A stretch of 16,949 nt of DNA. Origin: Dissophora ornata. Taxonomy: Eukaryota; Mortierellomycota; Mortierellomycetes; Mortierellales; Mortierellaceae. The stretch is from NCBI GenBank assembly GCA_025201705.1, contig MU617274.1, positions 1 through 16,949 of the forward strand, in the 5' to 3' direction. Of the stretch, positions 8,186 through 16,807 are shown piece after piece; position 1 is the stretch's first letter, and every line of letters begins with the position of its first letter. Made by a program: the position numbers and the translations under genes. A model generated the notes under the pieces. It was not told the origin of the DNA and ran no database searches. It saw only the letters and a list, made by a program, of their open reading frames with translations.

Positions 8186-8660
8186 AGAGGAAAAGTGACT
8201 TGATTTGGAGACAGGAAGCTCGAAGCGGAGGAGTGAAGTCTAGAAGAGATGTGTATGTGAGATTGACATGGAAGACAGAAAAGACCGAAGCGAAAGTATA
8301 TACGACAACAAGAGCGACAGAACAAAGGGTTGCTCACATTGCTTGAGAGTGGAGGCTGTGTGATATTGTGTACTTTGAGATCTGGTCTTAAGATGCACGC
8401 AATCAACAGCCCTTTTATCTATTTTTCAACTCACGAGCCATGCTTGTCAAACTGCTTGGGTTCAAGAGGATTTCGAGGCATTGCTTCAAATCTGGACTAC
8501 AGAGACACGAATAAATGAGGCTGCATTGTCGACAAAACACCAATAAAAGTCATAAGCAAGTTCTACATGTACTGATCCCTTTAGCCATGAAGTAGTTACC
8601 GTGCGAATGCAAGGTGAGGTTGGCCTAGACATTCCTGACCAACCAATTCTCAATCATTGC

Positions 8661-8973
8661 AGGTCTAGAGCCTTGGAAGATGGACGATACGATGAGCAGG
8701 CTGAAAAGCCGAGAAACGATGGATTGGGTGCGTTGTGTGTACCGACTGGAGTGGTCCTCGGGATTGGCTACACGTCCAAACCGAGAACAGGACGAAAGAA
8801 TTTTAACGGGTAAAAGATATGATACCAGGAATGCAAGAAGAGAGATTGGTATAACCAAAACTATACAACCAATGACAAACCACGCAGCATGTCCACACAT
8901 GTCACAAAATAACAAATTGGGTTCCATGGATTGGATGGATTGTGGCCAGTGCACGAAATATGCAGTCGTCACC
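8661..8973 (+). pseudogene. conserved reading-frame blocks upstream of the right peptide gene
   Basis: Plus-strand frame 8661-8813 contains DEQAEKP and CVPTGVVLGIGYTS, aligned with the minus-strand frame at 992-1129. A GTAAAA at the end of the block could be a 5' splice site, and CGCAG near 8888 a 3' site, leading into a frame with VPWIGWIVASARNMQ (8921-8965) that matches 723-767. At the 5' side GTGAGG...TTGCAG (about 8612-8661) looks like an intron, but no in-frame Met precedes it. The minus strand is also open here (8625-9083, with a hydrophobic stretch), but fewer differences are silent in that frame. Divergent from the peptide gene; family unknown. Confidence 0.35.
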
Positions 8974-9208
8974 AGCGCACAAAAATTATAGGCTTTGCGG
9001 GTTCCAGTCTGACGTTGCGAGGCTGTTGTATGGGTGTCCTTCGTGTTGTGTTTACCAATGGGCCTAAATAGCCTTATCAGCACTCAGAGCACTAGACAAC
9101 ACGAACACAAGTCCTCTGCCAGGCTATCTAAAGTATTTGCATGGTAAAGATGTTCGATGGCTCATGTTCAGATGATACTCCGCCTGGACGGCCACAGCCC
9201 TGAATAGT

Positions 9209-9812
9209 CTAGTGCTGCACAGACCCAGTGGGATCACATTTAGACATGATGTTGTCTGCCGCTTCGAGTCTAGACGCGTTTAGACATTCTGCAGTTGAAT
9301 CCGCGTCTTTGACGCTTTTGTGACATAAACCCTGACTAGACTGTAACTTGACAGCTTCACTGAGTCTGATTTCGTGGTCTTGTGTTGTCACATTAGGTTG
9401 GAGTGATGGCCGAACCTCCGCTTCGTACATGGTACCCTGGCCCCAGCTCCGACATCACCGCTCGATACTGGCTTGGCTCTGTAGTAAATGTGGATGTGTC
9501 TCCCAACAAGCATGGTTACAGTTTATCCGGTATCGGTCATTAGTCTGTGTTCGTCTTCGCATAAATGGACAGGGTGCCGTAGCTATTTAGATGATCCTCG
9601 AGCACAGACGATCCCTTTTCTGGGAATTCTATGCAATGATCCAAATCGCAACCACGTCGCTCCTCCAGTGCCCCTATGCGTCTCTTCAACCTGCGTTGAA
9701 CGGCGTCATCAAGTCGGACAGGATGGGTTTCTCCAACGCATGACACTGCTGTTGAAGGGAATTTGTGAAGGTTCGAAGAATTCAAATCTTTTAGAATGTT
9801 CTTGGACGTCAT
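9209..9812 (-). CDS. possible two-exon gene of unknown function
   Basis: Two minus-strand open blocks look coding. 9812-9540 starts with a real ATG (MTSKNILKDLNSSNLHKF) and includes a basic run QRRLKRRIGALEERRG. 9438-9209 follows an acceptor-like GGGGCCAG, has protein-like composition and ends SKCDPTGSVQH. No clear donor joins them in frame (GTGCTC near 9566 is phase-compatible but weak). The plus strand is also open across 9488-9883, so the strand is not certain. I recognise no family. Confidence 0.25.
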
Positions 9813-10089
9813 TACTCCAAGAGAGCAGACATGTCTTCTTTTCCTGGCGTTGTCAAGAGGTACGGCAGCAGTGCAAAATGTAGAACGCTAGAGATGTGTG
9901 CACGTGCGCAGCGTAGCACTAAACGGGAAGGGCGAGGTGCGTTTGATGATCAGGGCAAAGTCAACATGGTTTTCCTCTTAGAGATGTAAGGCAATGGTGG
10001 CAACTGGATCTCCTGTGAAGCTCGCTCGTTCGATGCACCCCTGCCAGAGGACGTTGATGGTTGTAGGACGCCATTGCCTTCCATATTAT

Positions 10090-10529
10090 TTATTGACATG
10101 GAGATTGGTCTAAAGTCCAATAATATTCGACATCCACTTCTTTCTCAGAGTCATTGTCATTTTCATCGTTGACAAGTAAGAGCGGGACGAATTTCTGCGT
10201 CTTGGAGGTGGAAGCAGCGCGAATCTTCCCAGCAGACGCGATATCACGCTAAGAGGTCTTGAAGTTGTGGTTTATGTCTCTCACTCGTACGCAAAGACAT
10301 TTGCTCATCTGACAACATGTTGGAGAAGAAAACTAAGTGTCTGTCCGTTTACGGAGAGCTTCTGGTCAGCATCTGAGTTTAGGAGACGTAGGGCATGGCT
10401 TGAGGCCAGGTCTGAAAAGACACTCAAAGATCGGGGAGAAAGAAAGAATGAGGCGCGCATTTTGGTCAAAACAGTGCGCAAGGAGGAATTAGCACCCTTT
10501 TGTATACGTTTCGTTGCGACCTGAGCCAT
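10090..10529 (-). CDS. possible two-exon gene, unknown function
   Basis: Exon 1 would run 10529-10317 from a real ATG (MAQVATKRIQKGANSS). Exon 2 would run 10248-10090, after an acceptor CTCTTAG, and reads KTQKFVPLLLVNDENDND then VDVEYYWTLDQSPCQ before a TAA that overlaps AATAAA. A 68-nt intron starting GTTGTC keeps phase and gives about 123 residues, but that donor is weak. Exon 2 has strong protein-like composition with an acidic patch. No signal peptide, no family recognised. The plus strand is open over exon 1 too. Confidence 0.3.
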
Positions 10530-10583
10530 TGAATACGGAGAGCATTGTGGCGTATCACTTTTTTTTCTGGTTTTTCTTCTGAT

Positions 10584-10589
10584 TTTATT
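10584..10589 (-). terminator. polyadenylation signal of the spliced Cys-rich gene
   Basis: AATAAA on the minus strand about 150 nt after the stop of the gene at 10739-11065. Confidence 0.4.
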
Positions 10590-10738
10590 TCTGCAGCATA
10601 CTTGCGTATTGACTTTCCAGACTTTTGAACGGTACTGTCAGGGCAACTGTCTACTCGACGACTTGTCTGACTTCCACTGTCGTGGCGAGAGAACAGCGCG
10701 CTGTACTGTAGAGTCGTGGATATTTTCCGTTTGGCACT

Positions 10739-11065
10739 TTACGCGCTCTTGATGCATTGTCCAACACAGCTGCAAATGGGGGCGACACACTCGTAACCCG
10801 ACGCACAAGGCGTAGAGCAAGTGGGATCCCCGCAAATGAATAGGCAGTCTAAAACAAATGTTGAAGAGGAGAGTGTGTTGGCACATTAGCCTTGGCTAGA
10901 AGGAGTCAATTGGATCAACTCCCTATCAAAGTAAACCGATATCGTATCAATCATACTTCTAGTCTCCAGTTGGGTGGGGATTGCCTCGACGCTGGTGGAA
11001 GCTAGGAGCATGAGCATGGCAGCCGTGGCGAGAACGAAGAACGAGCTGGAGGTCTTGGAGAACAT
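10739..11065 (-). CDS. small secreted peptide with eight cysteines, revealed by splicing
   Basis: Exon 1 is 11065-10957, the intron 10956-10849 (108 nt, GTATGA...TTTTAG, with GCTAAT as likely branch point), and exon 2 10848-10739. Phases match (1/1) and the product is 72 residues. Residues 1-28 form a clear signal peptide (MFSKTSSSFFVLATAAMLML, ending SVEA). Exon 2 encodes the cysteine-rich part, with Cys at 38, 42, 47, 51, 57, 62, 64 and 68, i.e. C-x3-C-x4-C-x3-C-x5-C-x4-C-x-C-x3-C, ending IKSA. Four disulfides are likely. It does not have the C-x3-C...G-x-C...C-x-C defensin arrangement and I recognise no named family; cystine-knot or another effector fold is possible. An ATAAATAA box lies 55 bp upstream and AATAAA follows. 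Each exon alone is short, so simple ORF finding misses it. Confidence 0.75.
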
Positions 11066-11115
11066 GATGTTTGTCGAATGGTTGAATATGAAGAGCAGAT
11101 GAAAGACAAAGCGAC

Positions 11116-11125
11116 GTTATTTATG
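11116..11125 (-). promoter_or_regulatory. TATA-like box of the spliced Cys-rich gene
   Basis: CCCATAAATAACG on the minus strand, about 55 bp upstream of the ATG at 11065. It allows a short leader of about 25-30 nt. Confidence 0.45.
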
Positions 11126-11129
11126 GGGA

Positions 11130-11630
11130 ATGCATGACCATTCTTCTCTCTGTTAAAGAAAGCACATGCTGCAGGATGCGCAGCAACAAAAGAACAAAAC
11201 ATATGAGATACGAGGTTGTGTTACCTTGTCGCCAGACTTTCTCAGAACGTCCCCTGCGCCTCGCCCGTTGAATTTTTCAGAGCCTGCCGCGGATGTTTCC
11301 CTTCTGCTCGAGGGAATAAACCAATTTGAGCGATTGGCGACCTGCGCCAACGCATGTGTAATATCAACAAGCAGATAATTTCCCTGTCGAAGTACGAGTG
11401 CCATATTGCGTCAACCATTCGTGGACATGTGGAAGGACGCCGAATCTTGGCAAATGGACAAATTAGACGCTTTGTGTTCACGCCAATGCCTTTCTTGGAC
11501 TAGTTCATCCCATCCCGCAGTCAGGACAGGGATGATGCGCTCTCGATTTTCTCAAGCATCAAATATCGGAAGACATAAACACACCTTTAGGCAATGGTGT
11601 ACTGTGAGCGCTACAAATTGCTGAGGTTAA
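11130..11630. other. no gene assigned; overlapping open frames
   Basis: Both strands are open for 60-80 codons here (for example 11166-11378 plus and 11153-11404 minus), with no signal peptide, motif or splice-consistent model that favours one. On the minus strand a GTAACA donor-like site follows SGDK near 11224. I make no gene call. Confidence 0.4.
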
Positions 11631-11632
11631 GC

Positions 11633-12076
11633 ATGACAGAATCCACCAGCAACATTGAAAGTAGGCTTCACAGCGATGGCATCGGCTTTGCGAGCTATGT
11701 CACAGAGCTTGAAAAGGCAATGAAGTGACTGGAAGACTTTTACAACATTAACAGCATACGCTCCAAAAAGCAGTGGATTAATCGGCAGACACAGGGATGA
11801 TGCCAACAAGGTTGCGATTGGGGTGAGGCCATCTTCAAAGCGTAGGTTTTTCTCGTTGCACGAATTTTTCCTGTCGCGCTTTTCGTGTCATTATTTTTCG
11901 TTGTGGATAACACTAACGAGGTGCTTCTTCTGTTAGTGGCCTGCCAGGCTAGGTCCCTGGAATACATTGTGGTCGGGGAGAATGAGTATTGCGCCTCGAA
12001 AAAGCACCTGATGTGTGAAGCACGAACAGTTTGCTCGGCGCGTCGAGTTCCACAGACTTTATTATACAACCTATAA
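11633..12076 (+). pseudogene. coding-like remnant with an internal stop
   Basis: From an ATG at 11633 the frame reads MTESTSNIESRLHSDGIGF... to TGA 11726-11728, then stays protein-like (LEDFYNINSIRSKKQWINRQ) to TGA 11798-11800. After an acceptor-like GCGTAG, a second open block (11846-12076) starts hydrophobic (VFLVARIFPVALFV) and contains NTNEVLLLLVACQ. The antisense strand is also open over 11627-11875, so the strand call is tentative. Family unknown. Confidence 0.25.
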
Positions 12077-12080
12077 GACA

Positions 12081-12698
12081 TTCATGCATGGCGATGTCAT
12101 GGATGGTCACAATATCTGTCGCCATTTAATCTGTCAACAGCGACCGCTGTATCTTCAGCCCATAGACGAGAACGACTGGTACCCTTGGATGCAAGCCGCA
12201 AGGTTGCAGATAGGAGGGAGCAACAACAACAATAACAACAAGCGAGCAAGTGGAGGCAAGTGACCCATAAAAGCGATCGGCGTAAATTAGACTAGACTAC
12301 TTATTTGCCCATGCACATTACATTTCGTGCTCGATACGGCGATGTGATTTGTGGAAAACTTGCACCTCAGAAAGTCGCCGACTTTGGTCTCATTCCGCGT
12401 AGAGGCACTATGTCACAACTCATGGGTGGTCGCGCTTCTTTCGTTATAGCATATATATTACAGGCTCTGCCTAGTGGAGGAGTGGCTGCGACTTCGGAAG
12501 TCACTGGTGTTCGCCGATGCTAGAACTGCTACAATATGCTCTCGCACCAAGGCAAACCTTCACTGCGTATCGCTTCTATTAGAGGGATATATTAGAGCGA
12601 ATGAAGTCTTTATTATCGAGGCACAAATGGAGATTGAAGTCAGCAAGGGGACTCTTAGGATCGGAAGCATCACGTTGTTTATTCCAGCTATAAAGTAA
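12081..12698 (+). pseudogene. coding-like blocks in shifting frames, unknown
   Basis: Three plus-strand blocks have protein-like composition. About 12084-12263 starts MHGDVMDGHNICRHLICQ and ends in an Asn run encoded by AAC repeats (GGSNNNNNNKRASGGK). About 12311-12523 starts MHITFRARYGDVICGKLAP. About 12530-12698 includes ANLHCVSLLLEGYIRANEVF and GTLRIGSITLFIPAIK. They lie in different frames with no convincing introns between them, so this is either a multi-exon gene I cannot assemble or a decayed one. Confidence 0.25.
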
Positions 12699-12945
12699 CC
12701 TTATCTTGAGGTCTTTATATTCTTATGGAACTATCTGGGCAACTGGGCGGATCTATCTATTCGAGACTATTGACGGATGGACTTGGGCTGCTTCGGCGTC
12801 CGGTGCACACTTAACATTCAACATAGAACTAGCACGGACGAGGGGAATCGATAAGCATTAAAGCGGCGGGAGTAACAATGACGTCTCTCCGTGCAAACAC
12901 ACTTCGAAAAAAAAAAATCACTCCACTCCTCTGGATACACAATTC

Positions 12946-12951
12946 TTTATT
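12946..12951 (-). terminator. polyadenylation signal of the chitin-binding protein gene
   Basis: AATAAA on the minus strand about 70 nt after the stop codon at 13022-13024. Confidence 0.5.
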
Positions 12952-13021
12952 TTCGAGACCCCATTGCCTCGGTTTGAATAAAACACCTGGGTCAAAAAAA
13001 ATCACGCGCACTTGAGTATGG

Positions 13022-13345
13022 TCAGTGCAGAACCTCTTGTGAGTGTAGCGAGTCTGGTACATCGGAACCGCATGAATCAGTCCAATCATCGGGCCAAACG
13101 CAGACTTGATGGGAGTAGCTGAACAACAGGCCACCAGAGGCACAATTACGCTCGACGGGCTTCCAAACGCCGCGAATCCAGGGCTGACACTGCCAGAATT
13201 TATAAGGATTTTCGTGGGCCCACAATGTGTTTCTCTCCTCCTCGGTTTCGCAACGCGGTTCAGGACAACTTGAATCAACAAGACCGATAAGAAGTGAAGC
13301 ACTCATCACGGAAGAAAGTAGGAAAGAACCAGGATTGAATTTCAT
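13022..13345 (-). CDS. secreted CBM14 chitin-binding protein, Avr4-like effector candidate
   Basis: This 107-residue protein has no intron. Residues 1 to about 25 are a signal peptide (hydrophobic LLSSVMSASLLIGLV). The rest is one peritrophin-A/CBM14 domain with Cys at 27, 32, 53, 68, 82 and 92. The typical core is easy to see: NPYKFWQC (46-53), RNCASG (66-71), LFSYSHQVCVWPDDW (74-88). Tyr48, Trp51, Trp84 and Trp88 are candidate chitin-contacting aromatics. In fungi, single-domain secreted CBM14 proteins include Avr4 of Cladosporium fulvum, which coats hyphal chitin against plant chitinases. Avr4 has eight Cys; this one has six, so it is a family member rather than a proven orthologue. Substrate and role are inference. 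It lies downstream of, and on the same strand as, the NmrA-like gene. Confidence 0.85.
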   Translation of the reverse strand: MKFNPGSFLLSSVMSASLLIGLVDSSCPEPRCETEEERNTLWAHENPYKFWQCQPWIRGVWKPVERNCASGGLLFSYSHQVCVWPDDWTDSCGSDVPDSLHSQEVLH

Positions 13346-13349
13346 TATT

Positions 13350-13379
13350 GGGAGTCAGAAAGGGGGGAGTCAGAAAGGG
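13350..13379. repeat. perfect 15-bp tandem duplication in the leader of the chitin-binding gene
   Basis: GGGAGTCAGAAAGGG occurs twice in direct tandem, beginning 5 bp upstream of the ATG on the minus strand. It probably lies in the 5' UTR and changes leader length. Confidence 0.85.
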
Positions 13380-13451
13380 ATGGCAAGTTATGAAGTATTC
13401 GTAAACAAGTCTACTGCTTAACGATTTCCCTGTGTTTGTTGGAGCATGGGT

Positions 13452-13500
13452 AGTGACGAGGAATAGGGGCGTGGGAAGTGACGAAGAATAGGGGTGTGGA
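13452..13500. repeat. 24-25 bp imperfect tandem duplication
   Basis: Two copies of AGTGACGARGAATAGGGGYG plus TGGGA/TGGA lie about 110-155 bp upstream of the chitin-binding gene start, in its likely promoter. They could be a duplicated regulatory site, but no known motif was recognised. Confidence 0.7.
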
Positions 13501-13702
13501 AGCGAAGAAAAAAGAATGTGCGCGCAGTGCACGAACAGCAAACAGAGACCGAGGAACGTGCACACGACTGACAAAGATTTATTTAGATTTATGCATTTGA
13601 CCGAACTTTGACAGGTGAGCTGTGATAGTGTAGAAATTGCCATTTCAACAAAAAAAAAATGGGAACTACTAGTATTTTCCAGATGTCATTGAGAACAATC
13701 GT

Positions 13703-14518
13703 TCAGTTGGTAAGAGTGATCTTCTGTCCAAACCAGCTCTTGTCGCCGCTCTTGATAATCTGCTCAAAGATCCACTGACCGATATCCGCCCTGTGGATCG
13801 AATATCCGACCGCGGGTTTGTTTTCTTGACCAACCTTCAGCTTACGCCATCCTTTGCCCCCTTTGACGTTCTGGTCACCCTTCATCAGAGTGGGCCGCAC
13901 AACGATCGCACCCCGGAAAAGTCGCGTGGACTCAGTAGGCTCGGCCATGTTCTCAGTAATGAGCCTTTCCATCTCCTTCTTGTCCTTGTGTGGGTCTGCG
14001 AGAGTAACATGGTAGAGGAACCGGAAAGCAAATGGAACGTCTTCGCGGACATCAGAGACTCCCGTCGTGGAGATGACTGTAATCGAAGGCTTGTACTGCG
14101 ATGTTGACGGATACTCCGCGTAGATTTCTCGCAGGGCTTGCATGATGTTCTTTGTGGCGGTGGCACAGATTTCTGGGTTATCGATTGTCACAGGCGTCTT
14201 GAGGGACCATTGCATCTTGGGAGTTCCTCCGATTCCAGAGATAATCTGCAATGTAATGACTGCTCCGCTGTCCTTGTTGGAGAGCAAAACGCTCTTGATG
14301 GCGGCAATGTCAGCAATGTCGCCTTTGATGATGGTCAACTGTGCGTTGATGGTCGCTTGGTTGATTCCTTGAGCAAGGAGCATGTCTGTCAGTTTGGAGG
14401 GCGTGCGAGCCAGGGCAGTGGCGCGCAAACCGGCGTTCAGTGTATGGACGAGACAGGCGTTTGTGCAACCACCGGTAGCGCCGAAGAAAGCAATAAATTG
14501 GCTTGAAGTAGACGTCAT
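13703..14518 (-). CDS. NAD(P)-binding NmrA-like/atypical SDR protein
   Basis: This 271-residue cytosolic-type protein has an N-terminal Rossmann motif FFGATGG (11-17), a strand-end STTGVSD (150-156), the DPHKDKKEMERLI segment (about 175-187) and IVVRPTLM (205-212), then IHRADIGQWIFEQI near the C-terminus. This order is typical of NAD(P)H-binding NmrA-like atypical short-chain dehydrogenases, which act as oxidoreductases or redox-sensing regulators. The substrate cannot be told. An in-frame ATG at 14641 would add 41 residues, but the TATA box lies only 14 bp before it. The ATG at 14518, in the context AACAACATG and directly before the dinucleotide fold, is the better start. No intron and no lesion were seen. 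Confidence 0.85.
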   Translation of the reverse strand: MTSTSSQFIAFFGATGGCTNACLVHTLNAGLRATALARTPSKLTDMLLAQGINQATINAQLTIIKGDIADIAAIKSVLLSNKDSGAVITLQIISGIGGTPKMQWSLKTPVTIDNPEICATATKNIMQALREIYAEYPSTSQYKPSITVISTTGVSDVREDVPFAFRFLYHVTLADPHKDKKEMERLITENMAEPTESTRLFRGAIVVRPTLMKGDQNVKGGKGWRKLKVGQENKPAVGYSIHRADIGQWIFEQIIKSGDKSWFGQKITLTN

Positions 14519-14653
14519 GTTGTTTTTGGATTGGGTACGATTGGTGAAAGGGCTATGAGATAGGTAGAGTTGGAGTGTCTTGAGCTTGGCTAACAAGGTG
14601 CCGAAGAATTGAGAGTGGGATAATGATGAAGAACGGGGCATGGGTTGCGCCCC

Positions 14654-14662
14654 CTCTTATAC
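14654..14662 (-). promoter_or_regulatory. TATA box of the NmrA-like gene
   Basis: GTATAAGAGG on the minus strand lies about 135 bp before the ATG at 14518 and only 14 bp before the upstream ATG at 14641. Its position argues that transcription starts at or after 14641 and that 14518 is the real start. Confidence 0.6.
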
Positions 14663-15599
14663 TCAACACCAGCCCGAGTTTCCGGTATGGAATTACTGAT
14701 CGATCGAATGCGGCCTTTGCCAGGAACGCGTACACGGCATCAATTGTCTGTTCGGAAAATAGCACACTCATGTAGATAAGGAATGGACAAGCTGTGAGCG
14801 GCCCTCATAATTCATCTGGATGCCGATCGTCAGTTTGTTCTCAGAACGAAAGCTTTCAAAACTTTATTTGTTCTTGGCGCCGCGTGTCATCGACATGAAT
14901 TAGCCAAAAAAGTCAAATTCGACTATTGGTGTTGTGCTTGGCGCTTCTGCCAGTGAGCCTAGCGCCTTGTGCATTTTATCTGTTCTTTTTCGTCCTTTCT
15001 GCTCTCTCTTTTGTATACCTGCTGGAGTCCTTTTGCCACGAATACTGTGCGGAGATGAGTTCCGTAAAATTTAATTTTCGGCTCCATTTGCCAGTCCCGT
15101 TTCTGTATATCGCACCTGCAATACCACTGTTGAGAACAGCATCATGGCTTTCGGGGTATGCAGAAAGGTATAAATGAGGAATAGATTCTTCTGGATTTCT
15201 TTCCAGCTGCTTCCGCCAATGTTTTCATTCTCAATTTAGTTGACCGGGCCGATTACTTTCCAGTCACCTTGCTACAGTGAACAAGAGCGTGATAAAAAGC
15301 GATGCATGGCAAGCTGGCGACCGTGTCAAGGCAACCCCGCGTGCCCATCCTGCTTGGTGAATATGAAGCAATAAACATATTTATTTGGCCGTACATATGT
15401 TACCAATGCATACTCTCCTAGTCCTTGTGCTTGATAGAGATACTTGAGGTACTGAGTCACTGAACTCATTAATGATACGCGCATCGGCAATGGCTAGCGC
15501 TGAACCCTCTCACTGTCTTAAAATAAAGCAGCGATTTGTGATTGCTCACGCTGCAACATGACTCTTAAGATCGAGCGCACAATATTCAAAAACAGGGAA
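14663..15599. other. intergenic, no supported gene
   Basis: Apart from the promoter of the NmrA-like gene at the left edge I see no gene. A minus-strand frame without Met is open from about 15225 to a TAA at 14976-14978 (includes NPEESIPHLYLSAYPES) and looks mildly coding, but has no start, splice context or recognised motif; the plus strand is open here too. Confidence 0.5.
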
Positions 15600-16807
15600 G
15601 AGGAGCTATTTCCTGTTCGCCAACTTACCCGCTTTCCTTTCCTACAAAATCCCTCCATGTCATATATCAGAGGTTTTCTTCGAGCACCTCTGCACCTGCT
15701 ATGTTTTAACATCAGACCTGAGGGGAAGGTCATTGAGCCATTCACACAAGAGCATTTAAAGAGGTCGGCTGCACGGCACCATTGTCATAGTGGTTATACC
15801 CGAACGATGAGACTCGCCTTCCGGGAATTCAGAGCGCGTTAACTCTTGCTATCGGGTCCTCTATATCCCGTGGCAGCTGCGCCTCTATCCCTGACTCCTC
15901 TTCTGGTAATGGTGCATCACACATATCATGTTGAGGTCCGTCTAATTGACATTCGTCTTGCTGCGGCTGTTGCTCGTGCGACTGTTGGTCCGGCCCTTGC
16001 TGCCGCCGTTACTGCCAATTCTACTGAAGCTCCTATTGCGATTGTGAATATGCCAGGGGTGGTTCCAGCTGTGCCCTGGCTATCTCAGCAAGAACGTGCT
16101 TGGTAATAGATTGGGCTATATTAAAAGTGACAGAGTCCCAGCCATTCGACTCGTCACGTATCCTGCATTCAATGCTGCTCATCTCCACAACGGCAGCCAT
16201 TTGTCTAGTTGTAGTTGACACCACATTTTGTACTCTGATCAGGTTGACGCAGCAGTTCAGCATCGAATCGGTTGTCTAGGGCCGATAGTCTGGAATTCAG
16301 CGAATGAAATTGATGGCGTATCGCGGGCGTATTTGTGGCCAGGCCTTCAACGATCGGCGATGCAGCGGTCGTGGGACATTCCCCCAGTTCATTCCTGAAC
16401 CGATAAAAGAGTTCGCCCTTGAAGACTGACGCATGAAAGATGTGATGCTGGTTGTAGTCGCAGTCGGGATCGTGAAGGTCCACAAGGGTAGCAACGTCCT
16501 GGAGGACGACTTTCCTGAGATGGGCCAATAGTAATAGACGCGAACATCGAGTACCAACGTTATCAACCTCAACCGGCATCATGCCTGCCCATAGATCGTC
16601 CGTAGTGCCTGCAGTAGCCAACCAATCAGGGAGCCCATCAGATTATTGTTCGACGAAGGAAAATAGTTGTTGCTGATGCTCAGTCGGCGGGATTAAAGTG
16701 CTTCGTTTGAGCCATGGTTGTTCTTGATGCATCATAAAGCCTACCGTCTTGAAAGCGGCCTTTTGCGGAATCCTACTTGAATAATGTGTATCGATACGCT
16801 GAGTACT
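15600..16807 (-). pseudogene. decayed Crypton-type/Ndc10-like gene with GCR1_C remnant
   Basis: Minus-strand pieces follow the order of fungal Crypton-like proteins (tyrosine-recombinase/Ndc10-like core, then a GCR1_C DNA-binding domain). STQRIDTHYSSRIPQKA (from 16807) resembles the region after the catalytic His in these proteins. LIPPTEHQQQLFSFVE follows, then TAA at 16643-16645. The same frame continues with LAHLRKVVLQDVATLVDLHD and HHIFHASVFKGELFYRF, and a helical HSLNSRLSALDNRF, to a stop at 16205. Frame changes lead to a Gln/acidic linker (15830-16008, QPQQDECQLDGPQHD), and RRKPLIYDMEGFCRKGK (about 15632-15682) resembles the end of GCR1_C. At least one stop and several frameshifts make it non-functional. 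The family call rests on motif recall, not a search. Confidence 0.55.

Larger units (their letters stand above)
6675..9215 (-). repeat. right arm of the large diverged inverted duplication
   Basis: This is the reverse-complement partner of about 190-3370. It carries, in mirrored order, the downstream gene remnant, a 12-bp minisatellite, the six-cysteine secreted peptide gene with its promoter, and the conserved upstream reading frame. It is about 0.6 kb shorter than the left arm, mostly because it lacks the left-arm blocks at about 380-710 and 2388-2487 and DNA near 2660-2830. The duplicated peptide genes therefore converge, with their ends about 5.8 kb apart. Confidence 0.85.

Noticed and set aside
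190..9215. Repeat-induced point mutation as cause of the divergence between arms
   Set aside because: The differences include many indels and transversions and leave the peptide genes free of new stop codons. I see no dominant C-to-T pattern, though a computed RIP index would be decisive.
12829..13302. Minus-strand ORF of 157 codons
   Set aside because: It overlaps the chitin-binding protein gene in another frame and has no signal peptide or domain; the CBM14 frame is clearly the real one.
13275..13643. Minus-strand ORF of 122 codons
   Set aside because: It runs through the promoter, leader repeats and start of the chitin-binding gene in another frame; low-complexity Ser/Pro/Leu composition.
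13793..14506. Plus-strand ORFs of 76-122 codons
   Set aside because: They are antisense shadows of the NmrA-like gene.
15846..16106. Plus-strand Ala/Val-rich ORF
   Set aside because: It is the antisense of the Gln-rich linker of the decayed Crypton-like gene.
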